Assembly (NCBI GenBank): GCA_046291695.1
Contig: JBKBSO010000007.1
Location: 62,001-126,000 of the forward strand
Source: PNNG01 sp046291695
Lineage (GTDB): Bacteria; Bacteroidota; Bacteroidia; UBA7662
Direction: 5' to 3'
Length of the DNA: 64,000 bases
Of the stretch, positions 8,332-17,386 are shown one piece after another; position 1 is the first letter of the stretch, and each line of letters opens with the position of its first letter. Position numbers and translations under genes: made by a program. The notes beneath the pieces were generated by a model, which had not been told where the DNA came from, did not search any database, and saw nothing but the letters and a program-made list of their open reading frames with translations.

Positions 8332-9743
8332 GCCGAAAGAAAAACAAAACCCATGAACTACTTAGCGAAGTATTGGTAAGCGATATGGCCGCCGACGGGC
8401 TGGCCCTTGCCCGGGTAAACGACAAGGTATATTTTATTGAAGGTGCTGTGCCTGGCGATTGGGTAGAAGCACAGGTATATCGCGACAAAAAGCGCTATGC
8501 CATGGCCCGTATGACCCGCTTGCTGCGCCCTTCGCCCCAAAGAATTCCCGCTGCTTGCCAGCATTTTGAACATTGCGGGGGCTGTAAATGGCAGCATCTC
8601 GACTACCCCAGCCAATTGCATTACAAAGGAAAACAAGTGTACGATGCTCTCGAGCGCTTGGGAAAAATAACGCTTACGGAACAAGTGGAAGTGCTTGGCT
8701 CGGCACAGCAGTATCATTTCCGCAACAAGCTAGAATTTACTTTTTCGCCTAACCGCTGGTTTACGCCCGAAGAACTGGCCGATGAAAGTATGGTAAAACC
8801 ACAAGCCGGGCTTGGCTTTCACCTTCCGGGCCGCTTCGATAAGGTGTTGCACGTTGACCAATGTTTGTTGATGGACGACCGCATGAACCTCATCCGCCAG
8901 CAGCTGCACCAACTGGCCGAAACACACGGCCTCAGCCGCTACAACGTACGCGAACACCACGGCTTTTTGCGCACCCTAACCATACGGCATACCAGTTTAG
9001 ACCAATGGATGGTGCTTTTAATGGTTGGTGAAAATCAGGACGAAAACTTGGAGCTGGTACTCAGCAGCTTGGCCGAAAGCTTTCCTTGGATCAACAGCCT
9101 GTTGTATGTGATCAACACCAAAAAGAACGACACCCTTTATGACCAAGAGGTATTGGTATGGCGGGGAAGCCCGGTAATTGAGGAGCAGCTAGAGGACCTG
9201 CGTTTCGAAATTTCGGCCAAATCCTTTTTTCAAACCAACAGCCACCAGGCCTTAGAATTGTACAAGCTCACCCGCGAATTTGCTGGGTTAAGCGGGCAGG
9301 AAGTGGTGTACGATTTGTACACGGGAACCGGGAGCATTGCCCAGTTTGTGGCCCGCAATGCGAAAAAAGTAGTGGGAATTGAATATGTGGAAGCCGCAGT
9401 AGAAGATGCCCGAAAAAATGCCGAACGAAATGGCATTGGCAATTGCAGCTTTTTTGCCGGCGATATGAAATCCCTATTGAACAACGAATTTGTAGCCACG
9501 CACGGCAAGCCCGATGTGGTAATTACCGATCCGCCAAGGGCGGGCATGCATGCCGATGTGGTAGCCATGTTGTGTGATTTGGGCGCTCCGCGTATTGTGT
9601 ACGTAAGCTGTAACCCGGCTACACAAGCCCGCGACCTTGATTTAATGCGCGAACATTATCGCCTGGTGAAGTATCAGCCGGTAGATATGTTTCCGCAAAC
9701 AGCCCATGTCGAAAACATCGCCTTACTCGAAAAAATTAGCTAA
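8328..9743 (+). CDS. rlmD: 23S rRNA (uracil-C5)-methyltransferase, RlmD-type
   Basis: 471-residue SAM-dependent RNA m5U methyltransferase of the TrmA/RlmD/RumB family. An N-terminal TRAM domain (about 10-65) is followed by the iron-sulfur ligand set Cys77, Cys83, Cys86 and Cys179. The methyltransferase core holds YTGTGSIAQF for SAM binding and the DPPRAG and VSCNPAT motifs, whose Cys is the catalytic nucleophile. It is coupled to the upstream esterase by a 4-bp overlap, and its stop codon shares a base with the next start. Assignment to RlmD rather than a close paralogue rests on overall layout. Confidence 0.9.
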   Translation: MSRKKNKTHELLSEVLVSDMAADGLALARVNDKVYFIEGAVPGDWVEAQVYRDKKRYAMARMTRLLRPSPQRIPAACQHFEHCGGCKWQHLDYPSQLHYKGKQVYDALERLGKITLTEQVEVLGSAQQYHFRNKLEFTFSPNRWFTPEELADESMVKPQAGLGFHLPGRFDKVLHVDQCLLMDDRMNLIRQQLHQLAETHGLSRYNVREHHGFLRTLTIRHTSLDQWMVLLMVGENQDENLELVLSSLAESFPWINSLLYVINTKKNDTLYDQEVLVWRGSPVIEEQLEDLRFEISAKSFFQTNSHQALELYKLTREFAGLSGQEVVYDLYTGTGSIAQFVARNAKKVVGIEYVEAAVEDARKNAERNGIGNCSFFAGDMKSLLNNEFVATHGKPDVVITDPPRAGMHADVVAMLCDLGAPRIVYVSCNPATQARDLDLMREHYRLVKYQPVDMFPQTAHVENIALLEKIS

Positions 9744-10129
9744 TGGAAGAAAACGAGCACATCAACAACCCCTTGTTAACCTCCTTGCAAAACGACTTGC
9801 GCTATTATGCCGACTATTTGCAAGGTCTGGCCCGCGAAATTCTCGACAGTGGCACCAGCAAATACCCGGTTTTTGTCGCCCATCAGTTTGCTGAAGGCAT
9901 TAACATTGGCAAAGCTGTATTGCAGCACCAGCACATCGAAACGCGGTGGAGCGTAAATGTATCGCTCATGGAAGAATTCGTAAAAAAGGGCATTGTACAA
10001 CACGAAAACTTTCCGGAATTCAAAAAAAGCTGGAAAGACCCGGAAGAATTTATGTGTGTGTTTGTGCTTGCCGGTGCTGCCAGTTCGTTTGTGTACTTGC
10101 CCTACAAGGTACCCGAAGCAGAAGAATAG
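9743..10129 (+). CDS. Conserved-looking hypothetical protein
   Basis: 128 residues, soluble, acidic, no signal peptide. It follows rlmD with the stop and start overlapping by one base (TAATG), so it is the third gene of that operon. The sequence has a helical first half (NDLRYYADYLQGLAREIL) and a probable beta-rich second half ending AGAASSFVYLPYKV. The family is not recognised. Confidence 0.75.
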   Translation: MEENEHINNPLLTSLQNDLRYYADYLQGLAREILDSGTSKYPVFVAHQFAEGINIGKAVLQHQHIETRWSVNVSLMEEFVKKGIVQHENFPEFKKSWKDPEEFMCVFVLAGAASSFVYLPYKVPEAEE

Positions 10130-10448
10130 CGGGTTGCGGTATTGTACTGGAAAAACCTTAACCCTCACTTTTGCTGCGCTTCAGCAAGCTTTCGGACAGC
10201 ATAGCTTAAACCGTGGCCTGATCGGGTACTGAACCTCCTTACGCACCTACAGCGTGCTATTTTGGTTGTCGGCTAAATTTATGTTCACAGCCTGGTTCCC
10301 AGGTGTAAGGTGGTAAACCTTCAGGACCGTCGATCCTTCTGACCAGCGCCCTGCCCAATGCGTTAAACCGCACACCCCTCGAACATCAAACCCTATTTTC
10401 TACCAGCCCATTATCCATAATCAACACAATTCTGTTAGTTTAGCGCAG
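10130..10448. other. 319-bp intergenic region
   Basis: No supported gene. A near-consensus -7 element (TAGTTTAG, one mismatch, 10436-10443) lies just before the nhaC ATG at 10449 and may be its promoter. A short CCTGG-TTC-CCAGG palindrome at 10291-10303 is too small to interpret. Confidence 0.4.
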
Positions 10449-12350
10449 ATGAAAGGGATGCGCCTGCTAACAGGCTTCTTACTATTTTGGTTGTTGAGCA
10501 ACGGGCTCAGGGCCGAAGTGCAACTTAGCTGGCCCCACCACCTCATGCGCGGGCTGAGTGCCGATGTAGAAATCAGCACCACCGAGCGGGCCGATTCGCT
10601 GGCGCTTTGGCTGAATGGTGAACCAAAACGCGTGGCCATTGAGCTTGGCAAAGCCAAATTGCCCATCAGCATGCAGGAAGCCGGGCAAATAGACATTCGG
10701 ATTGCTGAGCAGCACTTCAGCAAATCTTATTCGCCCATTCCGCTGGGTTGGAGCATTTGGCCCCCCTTGCTGGCCATCTTTTTCGCGCTCTTATTTCGCG
10801 AAGTTTATTCAGCTTTGCTGGCGGGTATTTTGCTGGGCGGATGGGTCATTGGGGCCTACAAATACGGCCTAGGGGCAGGCCTGGTTTTCGCTTTACAGCA
10901 TTTTGCCGATACCTGGCTGATCGCCTCGCTCAGCGATCCCGACCACCAATCTATCATCGTATTTTCGCTGCTCATAGGCGGCATGGTAGCCGTAATCAGC
11001 CGTAATGGCGGCATGCAGGGGGTAGTGAACTACCTATCGCGTCGGGCCAAAACAGCTCGTTCGGGCCAGTTTGTTACCTGGTTGTTGGGCATTTCCATAT
11101 TTTTCGACGACTATTCGAACACCCTGCTGGTGGGCATTACCATGCGGCCGGTAACTGACAAGCTGCGGATTTCGCGCGAAAAGCTGAGCTACCTGGTCGA
11201 TTCCACTGCTGCTCCGGTGGCGGCCATTGCCTTCATCACCACCTGGATAGGGGCCGAGTTGGGTTACATCAAAGACGGCATCAGCAGCATCGAAGGGCTG
11301 GATGAAAACGCCTACCATGTTTTTTTGAACTCCTTGGCCTATTCCTTTTACCCCATCCTCACGCTTTTGTTTATGTTGATGCTCATCAGGCAGCAACGCG
11401 ATTATGGCCCCATGTACAAAGCAGAGATGGCTGCCCGTTCGGGAGCCGACAGGTCGGGCGAAGCGCACAGCTTACGAGGCGAAGCCGACAATTTTCAGAT
11501 GGAAGCGGGCTTAAAGCCCATGGCGGCGCTGGCCGTATTGCCGGTGCTTACGGTAATTGGGGTGGTCGTTTACGGGCTGCTTCAAACCGGCTGGGATGCT
11601 GCCGTTTGGGCCGATAACAGCCTGCCCTTTTACCGCAAGCTATCGCTCATCATTGGCAATGCCAACTCCTACATTGCCTTGCTCTGGGGCTCCTTTGCCG
11701 GCTTGCTGGTTGCCGTACTGGGCAGTTTGTTGAGCCGGCGTTTATCGCTCGAAAAATGTGTAGAATCGGCCATCAACGGCTTTAAAACCATGTTGGGGGC
11801 GGTGCTTATTTTGAGCTTAGCCTGGGTATTGGCTGCGCTAACCCACGAATTACATACGGCCACCTACATCACCCAATTGCTGCTTTCGCTTGAATTAGGA
11901 CCGGTTTGGGTGCCTTTGCTCACCTTTTTATTGTCGGCCTTGGTGTCGTTTAGCACTGGCTCAAGTTGGGGCACCATGGCCATCTTGTACCCGCTCATGC
12001 TGCCGGCTAGCTGGCAATTGAGCATGGATGCCGGATTAGACCATGATGCCGCCTTGGCCATTTTCCACAATGTAGTCAGTTGCGTGCTAGCAGGCAGTGT
12101 GCTGGGCGACCATTGTTCTCCCATATCCGACACTACCATCCTGAGTTCGCTGGCTTCGGGTTGCCACCACATTAGCCATGTACGCACCCAATTGCCTTAC
12201 GCCCTCACTGTAGGGGTAGTGGCCATGGTATTGGGCACCGTACCTGCGGCCTTTGGCATGCCAGTATATTTGTCGTATTTGCTGGCTGTACCCCTGCTTT
12301 GGTTCATCATCCGCTATGTTGGTCGACCAGTAACTACAGTAAAGGCCTAG
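10449..12350 (+). CDS. nhaC: NhaC-family Na+/H+ antiporter with extracytoplasmic N-terminal domain
   Basis: 633-residue inner-membrane antiporter. Residues 1-22 look like a signal peptide. About 70 soluble residues follow (25-95), an extension absent from short NhaC proteins. Then come about a dozen membrane segments with the family motifs FFDDYSNTLLVG, DSTAAPVAAIAF, FSTGSSWGTMAILYPL and VLGDHCSPISDTTILSS. The last is the conserved NhaC C-terminal motif. The 3' end overlaps the convergent SoxB-like gene by 4 bp. Members exchange Na+ for protons or for small organic ions; the exact substrate here is open. Confidence 0.88.
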   Translation: MKGMRLLTGFLLFWLLSNGLRAEVQLSWPHHLMRGLSADVEISTTERADSLALWLNGEPKRVAIELGKAKLPISMQEAGQIDIRIAEQHFSKSYSPIPLGWSIWPPLLAIFFALLFREVYSALLAGILLGGWVIGAYKYGLGAGLVFALQHFADTWLIASLSDPDHQSIIVFSLLIGGMVAVISRNGGMQGVVNYLSRRAKTARSGQFVTWLLGISIFFDDYSNTLLVGITMRPVTDKLRISREKLSYLVDSTAAPVAAIAFITTWIGAELGYIKDGISSIEGLDENAYHVFLNSLAYSFYPILTLLFMLMLIRQQRDYGPMYKAEMAARSGADRSGEAHSLRGEADNFQMEAGLKPMAALAVLPVLTVIGVVVYGLLQTGWDAAVWADNSLPFYRKLSLIIGNANSYIALLWGSFAGLLVAVLGSLLSRRLSLEKCVESAINGFKTMLGAVLILSLAWVLAALTHELHTATYITQLLLSLELGPVWVPLLTFLLSALVSFSTGSSWGTMAILYPLMLPASWQLSMDAGLDHDAALAIFHNVVSCVLAGSVLGDHCSPISDTTILSSLASGCHHISHVRTQLPYALTVGVVAMVLGTVPAAFGMPVYLSYLLAVPLLWFIIRYVGRPVTTVKA

Positions 12351-14065
12351 CGGAAGGTGTATGGCACGCCAAATACCTGACTTAAGAGTGTTTGTGGAGC
12401 GTCGAGTACGCGGGCATTGCCTGGAGGAGCGGGACTAACCGGCGAATTGTTGGCAAGATAAGCCAGCATCACATCGTGCAAGGTATAGGGGGTATTGCGG
12501 GTATCTTGTACTCCACTTAAGCGGCAAAGCATATCATCAGGATCGCCATCGCGCTCGCAAGCGGCTATGCTATATACGCGATTTTCGTCGAGGACTTTCC
12601 CTCCGATTTTAACGCTTTGAACCCGTTGACCCTGAGCAGCGAAGGCATTAAAGCTCACCTCCATACCTTTAAACTTGATAACCCAGCCGCCAAAACGCTT
12701 TCCGGCATCCTTCGCAAATACATTGTTCAGCTCCACTTCGAGCCAAGCGGCAATTTGCTTACCGGTAACTTTTCCGGTGCGTACAGGGCTATCTACAGGC
12801 AACATATCGTAAATAAACCCGCGGGTAATGGGGATATTACCGGTATGGTCGGGTGTGCTGCGGGGTGGGCAAAAGCGGAAGCCATTGGACAGCACTACAT
12901 CAATTTCGGGCAGGCGCCATTTGAGGGCGTCTAAAATCATAGTATCAATGGTGTTTTCCACCACAAAATAGCGGTACAAAGGCAGCGTGCTGTAGCCCAC
13001 CACCTGATAAATATCGTCCTTAAACGGGGCTTCATTTTCTTCGATAATCCGGAGCAATTCAGGATCGGGCTTGAGGGCAGCCGTGCTGATTTCTTCGAGG
13101 CTGTAGCGCTCTTCCACCACCTTACCCCCTTGTATGCGCAACTGCAGTTTCCCTGCAAATGATCCAAAAGCACCGGGTTCTACCACCTTGGCATACTTCC
13201 CTTGTATGGGCTCCCGTACCCTTTCGTGCGTATCGCCGCCCAAAATCATGTCTACCCCTTCACAATCGGGATGGTTGCTCAGCGCAATTTGCTGCGACAA
13301 GCCTAAATGCGACAATAAAATCACATAAGCGCAACCTTCCTGCTCACGCAAAACCTCAACATAATGCTTCAGGTTAAACTCGGGCTTGGTGTACACAATG
13401 CCCTTGCTGTAATTTGGCGATTGCCGCTTGGGTACCAGATGGTCGGTGTAACCCAAAAAACCAATTTTAAGCCCGGCAACTTGCCAGATTTTGTAGGGAT
13501 GAAAAATCAACTCCGCCCGTTGGCCATCGCCCAAATCGTGGTACATATTGGCGCAAACTTTTGGGGCATTTAAGCCCCCCATGAGGCGCAACATATTGCG
13601 TTTATGGTATACCACCTCCCAATTTCCGGGTATGTACAAGTCGTAGTGGAGGGCATTTAAAATAGGCTGCATAGCGGCGCCCGTGGTGCGTACTGACAAG
13701 GCGCTGCCCTGAAACATATCGCCTGTATCGATGATGAAGGTGTTTTTATTTGCCGCCCGCTCTTGCTTAAAATAGGTGGACATATAAGCATAACCACCTG
13801 TCTGACGAAAAACGGCTTTGTCGTTTTCCCAAAAAAGCTCATCGTGCGGATGAATCTGGCAATGTACGTCGGTAGTTTGAATAATGTTCAGCCAAACGGC
13901 TTCGTCCTTTTCATTTGTTTTTGCCTGGGCGGGCAAACTTTGGGCATGGGCAAAACCAAAGGCCGGACTCAATACGGGCAAGCCTAATCCAACTGCGCCA
14001 ACTTTTTTCAAAAAATCGCGGCGGTTATTGCCGGCTTGCTGTTGTTCTGTTTTGTCTTTCATCAT
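12347..14065 (-). CDS. SoxB-like periplasmic metallohydrolase (thiosulfohydrolase / 5'-nucleotidase superfamily)
   Basis: 572 residues with a twin-arginine signal (NRRDFLKKVGAVGLGLPV, residues 14-31), so exported folded. Metal-binding motifs run TTDVH (Asp66, His68), DTGD (Asp113), GNWE (Asn148), SHLG (His253) and GGDTHER (276-282). GNWE in place of the nucleotidase GNHE is a SoxB hallmark, which favours hydrolysis of a SoxY-bound thiosulfonate. A 5'-nucleotidase role cannot be excluded. Oddly, the usual GGHTH is GGDTH, replacing one expected His ligand with Asp278. No soxYZ, soxAX or soxCD is in the window. It has its own candidate promoter and palindromic operator (14154-14167), although it lies at the end of the sulfur gene run. 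Confidence 0.82.
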   Translation of the reverse strand: MMKDKTEQQQAGNNRRDFLKKVGAVGLGLPVLSPAFGFAHAQSLPAQAKTNEKDEAVWLNIIQTTDVHCQIHPHDELFWENDKAVFRQTGGYAYMSTYFKQERAANKNTFIIDTGDMFQGSALSVRTTGAAMQPILNALHYDLYIPGNWEVVYHKRNMLRLMGGLNAPKVCANMYHDLGDGQRAELIFHPYKIWQVAGLKIGFLGYTDHLVPKRQSPNYSKGIVYTKPEFNLKHYVEVLREQEGCAYVILLSHLGLSQQIALSNHPDCEGVDMILGGDTHERVREPIQGKYAKVVEPGAFGSFAGKLQLRIQGGKVVEERYSLEEISTAALKPDPELLRIIEENEAPFKDDIYQVVGYSTLPLYRYFVVENTIDTMILDALKWRLPEIDVVLSNGFRFCPPRSTPDHTGNIPITRGFIYDMLPVDSPVRTGKVTGKQIAAWLEVELNNVFAKDAGKRFGGWVIKFKGMEVSFNAFAAQGQRVQSVKIGGKVLDENRVYSIAACERDGDPDDMLCRLSGVQDTRNTPYTLHDVMLAYLANNSPVSPAPPGNARVLDAPQTLLSQVFGVPYTFR

Positions 14066-14123
14066 TTCATAACTCCCAAAAGCTCGTGACTGCTTCTGAG
14101 GCTGTTTAGCGGTTGCTGAACGC

Positions 14124-14131
14124 CTAACTTA
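14124..14131 (-). promoter_or_regulatory. Near-consensus -7 element of the SoxB-like gene
   Basis: On the minus strand this reads TAAGTTAG, one mismatch from TAnnTTTG, and lies 58 bp upstream of the ATG. Its distance to the centre of the palindrome at 14154-14167 is 29.5 bp, matching the other two palindromes. An exact TACTTTTG also exists at 14144-14151, so which one is used is unresolved. Confidence 0.4.
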
Positions 14132-14153
14132 AGGCCTTTTTTTCAAAAGTAAT

Positions 14154-14167
14154 GTAACCCAGGTTAC
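14154..14167. promoter_or_regulatory. Palindromic operator GTAACC-CA-GGTTAC (candidate Crp/Fnr-type site)
   Basis: Perfect 6-bp inverted repeat with a 2-bp spacer, lying 89-102 bp upstream of the SoxB-like start codon in a non-coding gap. The same palindrome occurs before the MBL-rhodanese gene and the multicopper oxidase gene and was not noticed elsewhere in the window. Confidence 0.65.
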
Positions 14168-14185
14168 CCCGAATGCTAAGGCTGT

Positions 14186-15595
14186 TTAGAAATGGTAGTT
14201 CAACACCACATTAAGCAGCGACATATTCACCTTATTAAACACCCATCGCTCGTTTTTGGGCGTAGCGCCAGTAGGCCCCTTGTACACATATAAAATTTGA
14301 CCACTCAATCCTTCAAACAAGCCGCCGAAATTGTATAAGGCGTCGAGGTTAATTTGGTAGTAAGCCGGCATGGCGTATTTGTTTCGGAAAGCGTCGGCCG
14401 GATCAGGTAAGCGGTAGTAACCCGTTCCGCTGCTCACTATCCAGCGGCTGCTGAGCTGCTTTTTGATGACCAGGCTGGCAGCATGTACATCGGCAAAGCC
14501 CTCGTTGCGTTCGCGGGGCAAAAAGGTAAACATCGGATCGCGTCCCCATTCGCGGGGCATCAAATAGCGGTGCCTGTCGGCAATACGGGTATAATTGGCT
14601 GTAAATTGCCAAGAAGATGGCAAATCGAAACCCAACCGCACACCATACACCCGTGCCTGATGATTGGGCAACAAGTAATCATGCGAAAGCGCATTGCCAC
14701 CAACACCATCCTGAAGAATGGCCTGCGCACCAATGCGCCAGCGAATGCGATTGGTTGCAAAACTGTAATCGGCCTGAAGCAATACATTGTTCATGAGCTG
14801 ATCGACATACATATCCCACAACTGCAGCTCGAGATTGGGGATGGGCTTGTAGCGAAACCCGATAAAACCCAGATAATCGGATGAGATTTTGCCTTTATAA
14901 AAAGCGGGTTCACCCAAGGTATTCTGCCCTTTTGGATACACCCCTATCGACTCGCCAATCCGAAACCAGCGTACGGTACTTCGGGGCGATAGGTTGTACA
15001 GCAAGCCCCCCTGCACTTCGAGCTTCTCCCATTCCTGTAAACGGAACTGCAAGCCTTCAACCAGGGTTGGCCGCATCCGGCCATCTTGTGGATTGATAAA
15101 GGGCGTTTTAACATGCTGCTTGCCAAATACAAACTGCGTTTTGCGGTAGGTGTATTTCAGGTAAAGGTCTTCGAGACGATCCATATCGCGGGTTTCGGCA
15201 GGCCGCTCTATATCAAAAATCCCTATTTCATAACGGTTCATTTGACCGGTTCGTGGGTCGGGCTGATCGAGGGGACTTGAATAAAGGTTGTAATTAAAAA
15301 AGCCGCTCAAACCCAATTGAAAGCCTTTGTACGGTGCGCTTTCGTAGGCAATGCCCATGCCAAAAGCATTGGCGAAATAATCGGATAAACCCGGTGCATT
15401 ATCGGTATGCATAAAAAAATAGCGGGCATGCCCGAACAGCGTGCCATTTCTAAAAAACTGCTGCAAGGTTTCGGCAGCTTCGGTGCTGTCGCGGTCGCGC
15501 TCATTGTGGTGGAGGTAGGGATGTACCCCCTGCGCGGCAAGGCCCTGTACCGCCAAAAACACCAATAAAAAGGCCGAATACTTCAAAAAATGCAT
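14186..15595 (-). CDS. Outer-membrane porin-like beta-barrel
   Basis: 469 residues with a signal peptide (MHFLKYSAFLLVFLAVQGLAAQ) and a chain of alternating amphipathic beta strands, ending VVLNYHF with the terminal Phe typical of outer-membrane barrels. Size and pattern resemble OprD-like or general porins, including the acidic early segment followed by KTQFVFGKQHVKTPF. It sits 1 bp after the DsrE gene in the sulfur run, which suggests uptake or release of a sulfur compound across the outer membrane. The substrate assignment is inferred from position alone. Confidence 0.75.
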   Translation of the reverse strand: MHFLKYSAFLLVFLAVQGLAAQGVHPYLHHNERDRDSTEAAETLQQFFRNGTLFGHARYFFMHTDNAPGLSDYFANAFGMGIAYESAPYKGFQLGLSGFFNYNLYSSPLDQPDPRTGQMNRYEIGIFDIERPAETRDMDRLEDLYLKYTYRKTQFVFGKQHVKTPFINPQDGRMRPTLVEGLQFRLQEWEKLEVQGGLLYNLSPRSTVRWFRIGESIGVYPKGQNTLGEPAFYKGKISSDYLGFIGFRYKPIPNLELQLWDMYVDQLMNNVLLQADYSFATNRIRWRIGAQAILQDGVGGNALSHDYLLPNHQARVYGVRLGFDLPSSWQFTANYTRIADRHRYLMPREWGRDPMFTFLPRERNEGFADVHAASLVIKKQLSSRWIVSSGTGYYRLPDPADAFRNKYAMPAYYQINLDALYNFGGLFEGLSGQILYVYKGPTGATPKNERWVFNKVNMSLLNVVLNYHF

Positions 15596-15596
15596 C

Positions 15597-16028
15597 TTAA
15601 AAACCTGCTTTGATGTAACTCCATCCGGCTTCTTGGCGAACTACGATTTCGGCCAAACCCATGCGTACATAATCCAAATCGGGCAATAGGCTTTCCTTGG
15701 GAATTTGACGTTCGCGCAGCGTATTTTCACAGGCCACGAAACGTATTCCGCGCTGCTGAAAGGCAGGTATTTGGGCCGAGTATGACGATTTGCCGGCGAT
15801 AAGCAGGTCCATACCAGGACCATGACACACCACCATAATGGTCACGCTATCGCCCCAGCCTTGCTGCAAATTGTTGAGCTGCTTAAACAGTCCTTTATAC
15901 ACCAAGGTATCGCCCGAACTCAGTTGCATCACCAAACGATGCGGTGCCTCTTGCGCTTGCAAAGGTTGGTAAAAGGCTGGTATCAAAAGTCCCAGCCAAA
16001 GCCATAAACCAATTTTTTTCATCTGCAT
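15597..16028 (-). CDS. Exported DsrE-family sulfur-relay protein
   Basis: 143 residues with an N-terminal signal peptide (MKKIGLWLWLGLLIPAFYQP, then cleavage near LQAQ), so probably periplasmic, unlike the cytoplasmic DsrEFH complex. The DsrE fold is visible in SSGDTLVYKGLFKQLNNL, TIMVVCHGPGMDLL and the conserved FVACENTLRERQI. The Cys of that last motif is the likely persulfide carrier. It lies 6 bp after the TsdA-like cytochrome gene and 1 bp before the porin gene. A role in carrying or sensing sulfane sulfur in the periplasm is inferred. Confidence 0.82.
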   Translation of the reverse strand: MQMKKIGLWLWLGLLIPAFYQPLQAQEAPHRLVMQLSSGDTLVYKGLFKQLNNLQQGWGDSVTIMVVCHGPGMDLLIAGKSSYSAQIPAFQQRGIRFVACENTLRERQIPKESLLPDLDYVRMGLAEIVVRQEAGWSYIKAGF

Positions 16029-16034
16029 GATTCC

Positions 16035-16964
16035 TTATTTAGCGGCCAGAATGGGTTTAAACGGCCCGTACTTGTGTTGTTGCTCCGAAAAACTATCGGC
16101 AAATGGGCCGAATGGGTGATCAACGGGTTTTTCATGGATATCGGGCCAATCGGCCGATATATCAAAATCGGGATGCTGCTGTGCATTTACAAAGGCTGCC
16201 ACGTCCCAGGCTTCTTCGTCGCTCAGTTGCGGATGTTCGGCCGAAGCCCCTAAGGGCATGGCCACTTTTACATAACTGGCAAAGCGCGACATACGGTACA
16301 AACCCGCAGCCTTATTATAACTTTTTTCGCCCCACAATGGCGGAAAGGTGTAACCTCCATGCCCATTGGCAATGCCCTGTCCGTTGGCTTGGTGGCAGGC
16401 CTGACATTTCTCGGCATACACCACAGCGCCAGCGGCCGAATCGGCCGCCCGGTCGAGCCAGGCAATATTTTGTAAACCGGTACCCAGGGGTTTGTCGCCA
16501 GGCTGTAAACCGCTACCTACCCATAACACATAGGCTTTAATGGCTTCGGCTTCGCGGCTGTTACTGTCGGGCGCCTTACCATTCAAACTACGTTCAAAGC
16601 AATCGGCTATCCGTTTATGCACGGTTTCTATGCTTCCCGAACGCGCTCTAAAACGCGGATAGCTGCTTGCCACCAAGGCGTAATTATTACTGAATGGACG
16701 GGTGCCAGCATCTAAGTGGCAATTCTGGCAATTCAATCCGTTGGCAAGGGCCGCCACGTTGCCTTCAGGACCGAAAAAATCAGCCGTTTGGCTTACCAAC
16801 TGCCTGCCGTACCTCAGCAAATCGGCATCTGCCCGTGTGGCCCAATCGCTGGTGTCGGGCGCCGACCACACAGGATGCGCTTGTTCGGATTGTTGCACCG
16901 AAGCGGTTTGACAAGCCTGCAGACCCAGTAACAGGCCAAAAATCGGCAAAAACCAGGCTTTCAT
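16035..16964 (-). CDS. Dihaem c-type cytochrome, TsdA-like (thiosulfate dehydrogenase / tetrathionate reductase family)
   Basis: 309 residues. A lipobox-like LGLQAC (Cys18) suggests membrane anchoring in the periplasm. Two haem motifs are visible, CQNCH (79-83) and CQACH (187-191). The context of the first (ANGLNCQNCHLDAGTRPFSN) and the DCFERSLNGK segment with Cys122 match the TsdA family, in which a Cys ligates the first haem. Met236 lies 45 residues after the second haem His, as expected for the second-haem ligand. TsdA enzymes join two thiosulfates into tetrathionate or run the reverse. The gene is 2 bp downstream of the YeeE/YedE pair and 6 bp upstream of DsrE. Family placement is solid; reaction direction is unknown. 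Confidence 0.85.
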   Translation of the reverse strand: MKAWFLPIFGLLLGLQACQTASVQQSEQAHPVWSAPDTSDWATRADADLLRYGRQLVSQTADFFGPEGNVAALANGLNCQNCHLDAGTRPFSNNYALVASSYPRFRARSGSIETVHKRIADCFERSLNGKAPDSNSREAEAIKAYVLWVGSGLQPGDKPLGTGLQNIAWLDRAADSAAGAVVYAEKCQACHQANGQGIANGHGGYTFPPLWGEKSYNKAAGLYRMSRFASYVKVAMPLGASAEHPQLSDEEAWDVAAFVNAQQHPDFDISADWPDIHEKPVDHPFGPFADSFSEQQHKYGPFKPILAAK

Positions 16965-16966
16965 AC

Positions 16967-17377
16967 TCAGTGTGGTAGTTTAGGGCGAAGGTAGCTGTAC
17001 ACCCAGGTGCCCAGAAGGGCGCTAATCAGCACCAGCCAAACCGCCGGATAGCCCGCTCCTGCGAGGGCATACATAGGGCCCGGACAAGCACCTGCCAGCG
17101 CCCAGCCCATGCCAAAAATGGTTCCCCCGATAATCCCTCCCTTGTTGAAGGTTTTAGCAGGAATCACGATTTCGTCGCCGCTAAGCGACTTGATTTGCAA
17201 TCGTTTAATCAACTGAATTGAAATGAGGCCCACAACAATGGCTGAGCCAATGATGCCGTACATATGGATACTCTGAAAACGGAACATTTCCTGTATCCGG
17301 TACCACGAAACTGCTTCGGTTTTGGTTAGCACCAAGCCAAACAAGGCGCCGATCAAAAGGTATTTGAGGTTTTTCAT
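16967..17377 (-). CDS. YeeE/YedE-family sulfur transporter, small half (DUF6691-type)
   Basis: 136-residue membrane protein with about four hydrophobic segments. It carries the conserved GWALAGACPGPMYALAGAG motif, whose Cys corresponds to the sulfur-passing cysteines of the thiosulfate importer TsuA. In many Bacteroidota the YeeE/YedE fold is split into two genes that sit together, as here (9-bp gap from the larger half). The neighbours (persulfide dioxygenase-rhodanese, TsdA-like cytochrome) support transport of thiosulfate or a similar sulfur compound through the inner membrane. Confidence 0.85.
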   Translation of the reverse strand: MKNLKYLLIGALFGLVLTKTEAVSWYRIQEMFRFQSIHMYGIIGSAIVVGLISIQLIKRLQIKSLSGDEIVIPAKTFNKGGIIGGTIFGMGWALAGACPGPMYALAGAGYPAVWLVLISALLGTWVYSYLRPKLPH

Positions 17378-17386
17378 GCCTTTACA

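Noticed and set aside
10291..10303. CCTGG-TTC-CCAGG palindrome before nhaC
   Set aside because: Short, a single copy, and not placed relative to a promoter.
12740..12790. GGTAAC-type strings inside the SoxB-like coding region
   Set aside because: Not a full palindrome with the 2-bp spacer, and inside a coding sequence.
14144..14151. Exact TACTTTTG on the minus strand as the main SoxB-like promoter
   Set aside because: Not excluded, but it lies only about 10 bp from the palindrome centre. The one-mismatch element at 14124-14131 keeps the spacing seen at the other two sites, so I did not rely on this one.
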